Source: Paracoccus versutus
Lineage (GTDB): Bacteria; Pseudomonadota; Alphaproteobacteria; Rhodobacterales; Rhodobacteraceae
DNA length: 64,000 nucleotides
Assembly (NCBI RefSeq): GCF_000763885.1
Contig: NZ_JRKO01000001.1
Coordinates: 27,501 to 91,500, forward strand
Reading direction: 5' to 3'
Made by a program: the position numbers and the translations under genes. The notes below the pieces were generated by a model. It was not told the origin of the DNA. It saw only the letters and a program-made list of their open reading frames with translations, and ran no database searches. Positions 63,628 to 64,000 of the stretch are shown one piece after another (position 1 is the first letter of the stretch; each line of letters opens with the position of its first letter).

Positions 63628-64000
63628 TCACGCCGCGCCAGAGCGGGGCGAGGCTGCCCCTTCGGATTGACCGATTTCGTTGAGCTTCATATTGAGCGAC
63701 GATTTATCGAGGCTGGCGACGGGCAAGGCCACGAAGACCGAAATCCGGGTTTTCATGTAGCGAAACGCCGTGACAAAAGCCGCCATGCGCTGAATCTCGG
63801 TGCCCTCGACGGTGGCGGGGTCTTCGATACCCCAATGCGCGGTCATCGGCTGGCCCGGCCAGACCGGACAGGCTTCGCCGGCCGCGTTGTCGCAGACGGT
63901 GAACACGAAATCCATCACCGGCGCGTCGGGGCCGGAGAATTCTTCCCATCCTTTCGATCGGAAGCCTTCAGCCGGGTAGTCGTAGCTTTCGAGTACCTTC
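63628..64000 (-). CDS. arsC: ArsC arsenate reductase, low-molecular-weight phosphatase type (partial)
   Basis: The C-terminal part of an LMW-PTP-fold arsenate reductase. The frame is open to the window edge, so the N-terminal active site lies beyond 64 kb. Visible residues: LESYDYPAEGFRSKGWEEFSG, then MDFVFTVCDNAAGEACPVWPGQP and HWGIEDPATVEG, all typical. This class recycles through thioredoxin or mycothiol, unlike the glutaredoxin-type ArsC next to it. The stop lies 8 bases before the next start, so the two are co-transcribed. Confidence 0.88.
   Translation of the reverse strand, partial: KVLESYDYPAEGFRSKGWEEFSGPDAPVMDFVFTVCDNAAGEACPVWPGQPMTAHWGIEDPATVEGTEIQRMAAFVTAFRYMKTRISVFVALPVASLDKSSLNMKLNEIGQSEGAASPRSGAA

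Overview
This window is a high-GC chromosomal stretch from an alphaproteobacterium, probably Rhodobacterales or Hyphomicrobiales. The order 23S-5S-tRNA-fMet, the imuA-imuB-dnaE2 cassette and a LexA box of the form GAAC-N7-GAAC all fit that class. Only the first 1.5 kb is core genome: the 3' part of a 23S rRNA gene, 5S rRNA and initiator tRNA. Everything after the tRNA looks like one large integrative and conjugative element (ICE). It starts with a large serine recombinase whose reading frame runs into the tRNA and stops at the anticodon. The far end of the ICE is outside the window.

Layout. 1.4-4.4 kb: recombinase, a small ORF and a DUF1778/GNAT toxin-antitoxin pair. 4.5-11.3 kb: a secreted thermonuclease-like protein, then a nuclease block of an OLD-type ATPase/Toprim protein, a Mre11/SbcD-like phosphoesterase and a Rad50/SbcC-like ATPase, followed by a broken ORF. 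This block is the best candidate here for an uncharacterised defence system. 11.3-17.9 kb: an SRAP (YedK/HMCES) protein divergent from imuA-imuB-dnaE2, with a LexA box between them. 18-24.5 kb: a possible HEPN/AbiU2-like protein, ArdC antirestriction protein, a DUF2958 protein, a large ParB-like protein and small conserved ICE proteins. 24.5-34.2 kb: a nested 9.7-kb element with a mercury operon (including a MerB-MerA fusion), three tandem tyrosine recombinases and a TnpC-like protein. It has split a 54-codon ICE gene, and the two halves rejoin exactly. 34.3-47.4 kb: ICE accessory genes, VapBC, KlcA antirestriction protein, a strawberry-notch helicase, a Toprim protein, a SLOG protein and SSB. 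47.5-58.5 kb: regulators, RepA with iteron-like repeats, ParA, a DNA methyltransferase, DUF2840, TraF peptidase, DUF736, lytic transglycosylase, a candidate oriT, a VirD2/TraI-type relaxase, TraG coupling ATPase and a CopG protein. 59-64 kb: secreted EF-hand and unknown proteins, then an arsenic operon on the minus strand. The mating-pair genes (trb) usually found after traG/copG are not in the window.

How it fits together. Integration and partition genes keep the element. The toxin-antitoxin pairs, antirestriction proteins, methyltransferase, SSB and nuclease block would protect it or its host. The SOS-linked mutasome, mercury and arsenic genes are cargo. Several ICE genes share recurring hairpin leaders just upstream of their start codons. 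I see three leader types with compensatory base changes, one of which resembles the published radC RNA motif. They suggest a shared post-transcriptional or transfer-linked control.

Limits: functions come from reading motifs by eye, with no database search. Names for DUF families and for proteins called hypothetical are the least certain.
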